From an uncultured Clostridia bacterium (GTDB lineage Bacteria; Bacillota; Clostridia; UBA1381), in the NCBI GenBank assembly GCA_944391255.1, contig CALXSW010000067.1, positions 1-7,321 on the forward strand: a stretch of 7,321 bases of DNA. Direction: 5' to 3'. The notes under the pieces were generated by a model that was not told where the DNA came from, did no database searches, and saw only the letters and a list, made by a program, of their open reading frames with translations. Positions within the stretch are counted from its first letter, which is position 1; each line of letters starts with the position of its first letter. Shown here one piece after another: positions 6,596 to 7,321 of this stretch. Position numbers and translations under genes: made by a program.

Positions 6596-7321
6596 TTATT
6601 TTTACCTCCAACAAATACTTTTTTGAGATCCTTTTTCCAGAATTTACGATTCAGCGCGTACGCTATAACCGCGAGCAGCGTAAGATCCGTAACGATACAG
6701 CCTATCTTAAACGACATCTTGCCTGTATATTTTACGGTAAAGCCGCTTATGCCGCTCTCCACGTTTACGCGTACGACATTGTTATCGCCGCATACGACCT
6801 CAAGCTTTTCGCCTGTATCGCTTTTCGCGCTGTATCCCGGATAATACAGCAGCGGAACCTCAACGTATCCGTCATCTGAAACGTTCGAAATATCCACCTT
6901 TATCGTCGTTCCGCTCTTTTCATATGAATCAACATCGGCGCCTGACGCCTCATAATTATTAGCTTTAAGCGCGTCTATATCTGTTCCGTATATAAAATAC
7001 TCATCGTCCCAGCCTGACGCTCCGTCAGTGTACGGCGCCTGTCCCTTGTTAACGTTCGCATTATACGTTGTCGAATACGCCGAGCCAAAAAATACAAATG
7101 ACACGGCGCATATAAAGCACGCTGCGCCGCAGACTATTTTTTTCACCTTTTCCCCGTTCGCATATGCTAAAACGACAGCGGACGACACTATACATATCAT
7201 AGGCGTTGCGAGTGAAAGGAATCTCCACGGCATTCTTATCGTTCCAGCTATACCGTTTATCAGCTTTGATTTCTGCAGCAGCTCTGACGGGAACAGAGTA
7301 GTTGTCATAAACAATATAAAT
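6592..7321 (-). CDS. C-terminal part of a large polytopic membrane protein (YfhO/GT-C-like), cut by the window edge
   Basis: The frame is open to the right edge, and 242 residues are visible. The first possible start (TTG at 7314) falls inside a hydrophobic segment, so the gene clearly begins outside. After the tail of a helix comes TTLFPSELL, then an amphipathic stretch and RMPWRFLSLA leading into a helix, and a second helix from about VKKIVCGAACF. A soluble outer region of about 125 residues follows, with EVPLLYYPGYSA and beta strands, then one last helix and a basic tail ending KNK. FP...PWRFL before paired helices, then a beta-rich domain with a YYPG motif and a final helix, is the C-terminal layout I know from YfhO-like and PF10131-like (6-pyruvoyl-tetrahydropterin synthase-related) membrane proteins. 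Several of these act as GT-C transferases on teichoic acids. Its enzyme domain is not in view, so function stays a family-level inference. Confidence 0.75.
   Translation of the reverse strand, partial: FILFMTTTLFPSELLQKSKLINGIAGTIRMPWRFLSLATPMICIVSSAVVLAYANGEKVKKIVCGAACFICAVSFVFFGSAYSTTYNANVNKGQAPYTDGASGWDDEYFIYGTDIDALKANNYEASGADVDSYEKSGTTIKVDISNVSDDGYVEVPLLYYPGYSAKSDTGEKLEVVCGDNNVVRVNVESGISGFTVKYTGKMSFKIGCIVTDLTLLAVIAYALNRKFWKKDLKKVFVGGKNK
6605..6609 (-). promoter_or_regulatory. ribosome binding site of the GT-C-like gene inside the upstream gene
   Basis: GGAGG on the minus strand lies within the last codons of the upstream membrane gene and 9 bases before the ATG at 6595. Together with the ATGA stop/start overlap (6592-6595) it points to translational coupling of the two genes. 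Confidence 0.8.

Noticed and set aside
1..7321. Search for CRISPR arrays, insertion sequences, phage or defence genes and riboswitches
   Set aside because: No regularly spaced repeats, transposase motifs, target duplications or known riboswitch cores were seen. Leaders in view are too short for a riboswitch.

Overview
The window looks like chromosomal DNA of a low-to-mid GC Gram-positive anaerobe of the Firmicutes, most likely a clostridial or ruminococcal lineage. The reasons are the Gram-positive-type Hsp33, heavy use of ATA and TAT codons, strong GGGAG/GGAGG ribosome binding sites, consensus sigma-A promoters, rho-independent terminators with U tracts, and a tRNA gene with an encoded CCA end. 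This is inferred from sequence style. The species cannot be named.

Left part (1-2029). A small membrane protein with a C-terminal zinc ribbon reads rightward from the left edge. It converges on a leftward heparinase II/III-type protein of 542 residues that has no signal peptide. Their ends share one bidirectional terminator. Upstream of the lyase-like gene lies a leftward tRNA-Leu(CAA) gene with its own consensus promoter and terminator. The longest reading of the lyase ORF would start on the last bases of the tRNA, so the start is placed at 1883.

Middle (2030-4021). Divergent from the tRNA is a rightward two-gene unit. The first gene is hslO, the redox-regulated chaperone Hsp33. It is followed after 15 bases by a GtrB/CsbB-type membrane glycosyltransferase of family GT2. 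A 12-bp hairpin terminates this unit and the convergent one on its right.

Right part (4064-7321). A leftward operon holds three membrane genes: the C-terminal part of a large polytopic protein that runs off the window, a 689-residue GT-C-like polytopic protein joined to it by an ATGA overlap, and a GtrA-family small membrane protein.

Taken together, the GT2 enzyme, the GtrA protein and the two GT-C-like proteins fit the three-component surface glycosylation scheme known from GtrA/GtrB/GtrC and CsbB/GtcA/YfhO. In that scheme a sugar is loaded onto undecaprenyl phosphate in the cytoplasm, flipped across the membrane, and transferred outside to a cell-wall or surface polymer. Here the GT2 gene stands convergent to the other genes. 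The acceptor and sugar cannot be read from the sequence. I see no CRISPR array, insertion sequence, phage gene or defence system, and no stretch of more than about 135 bases without a gene or RNA.
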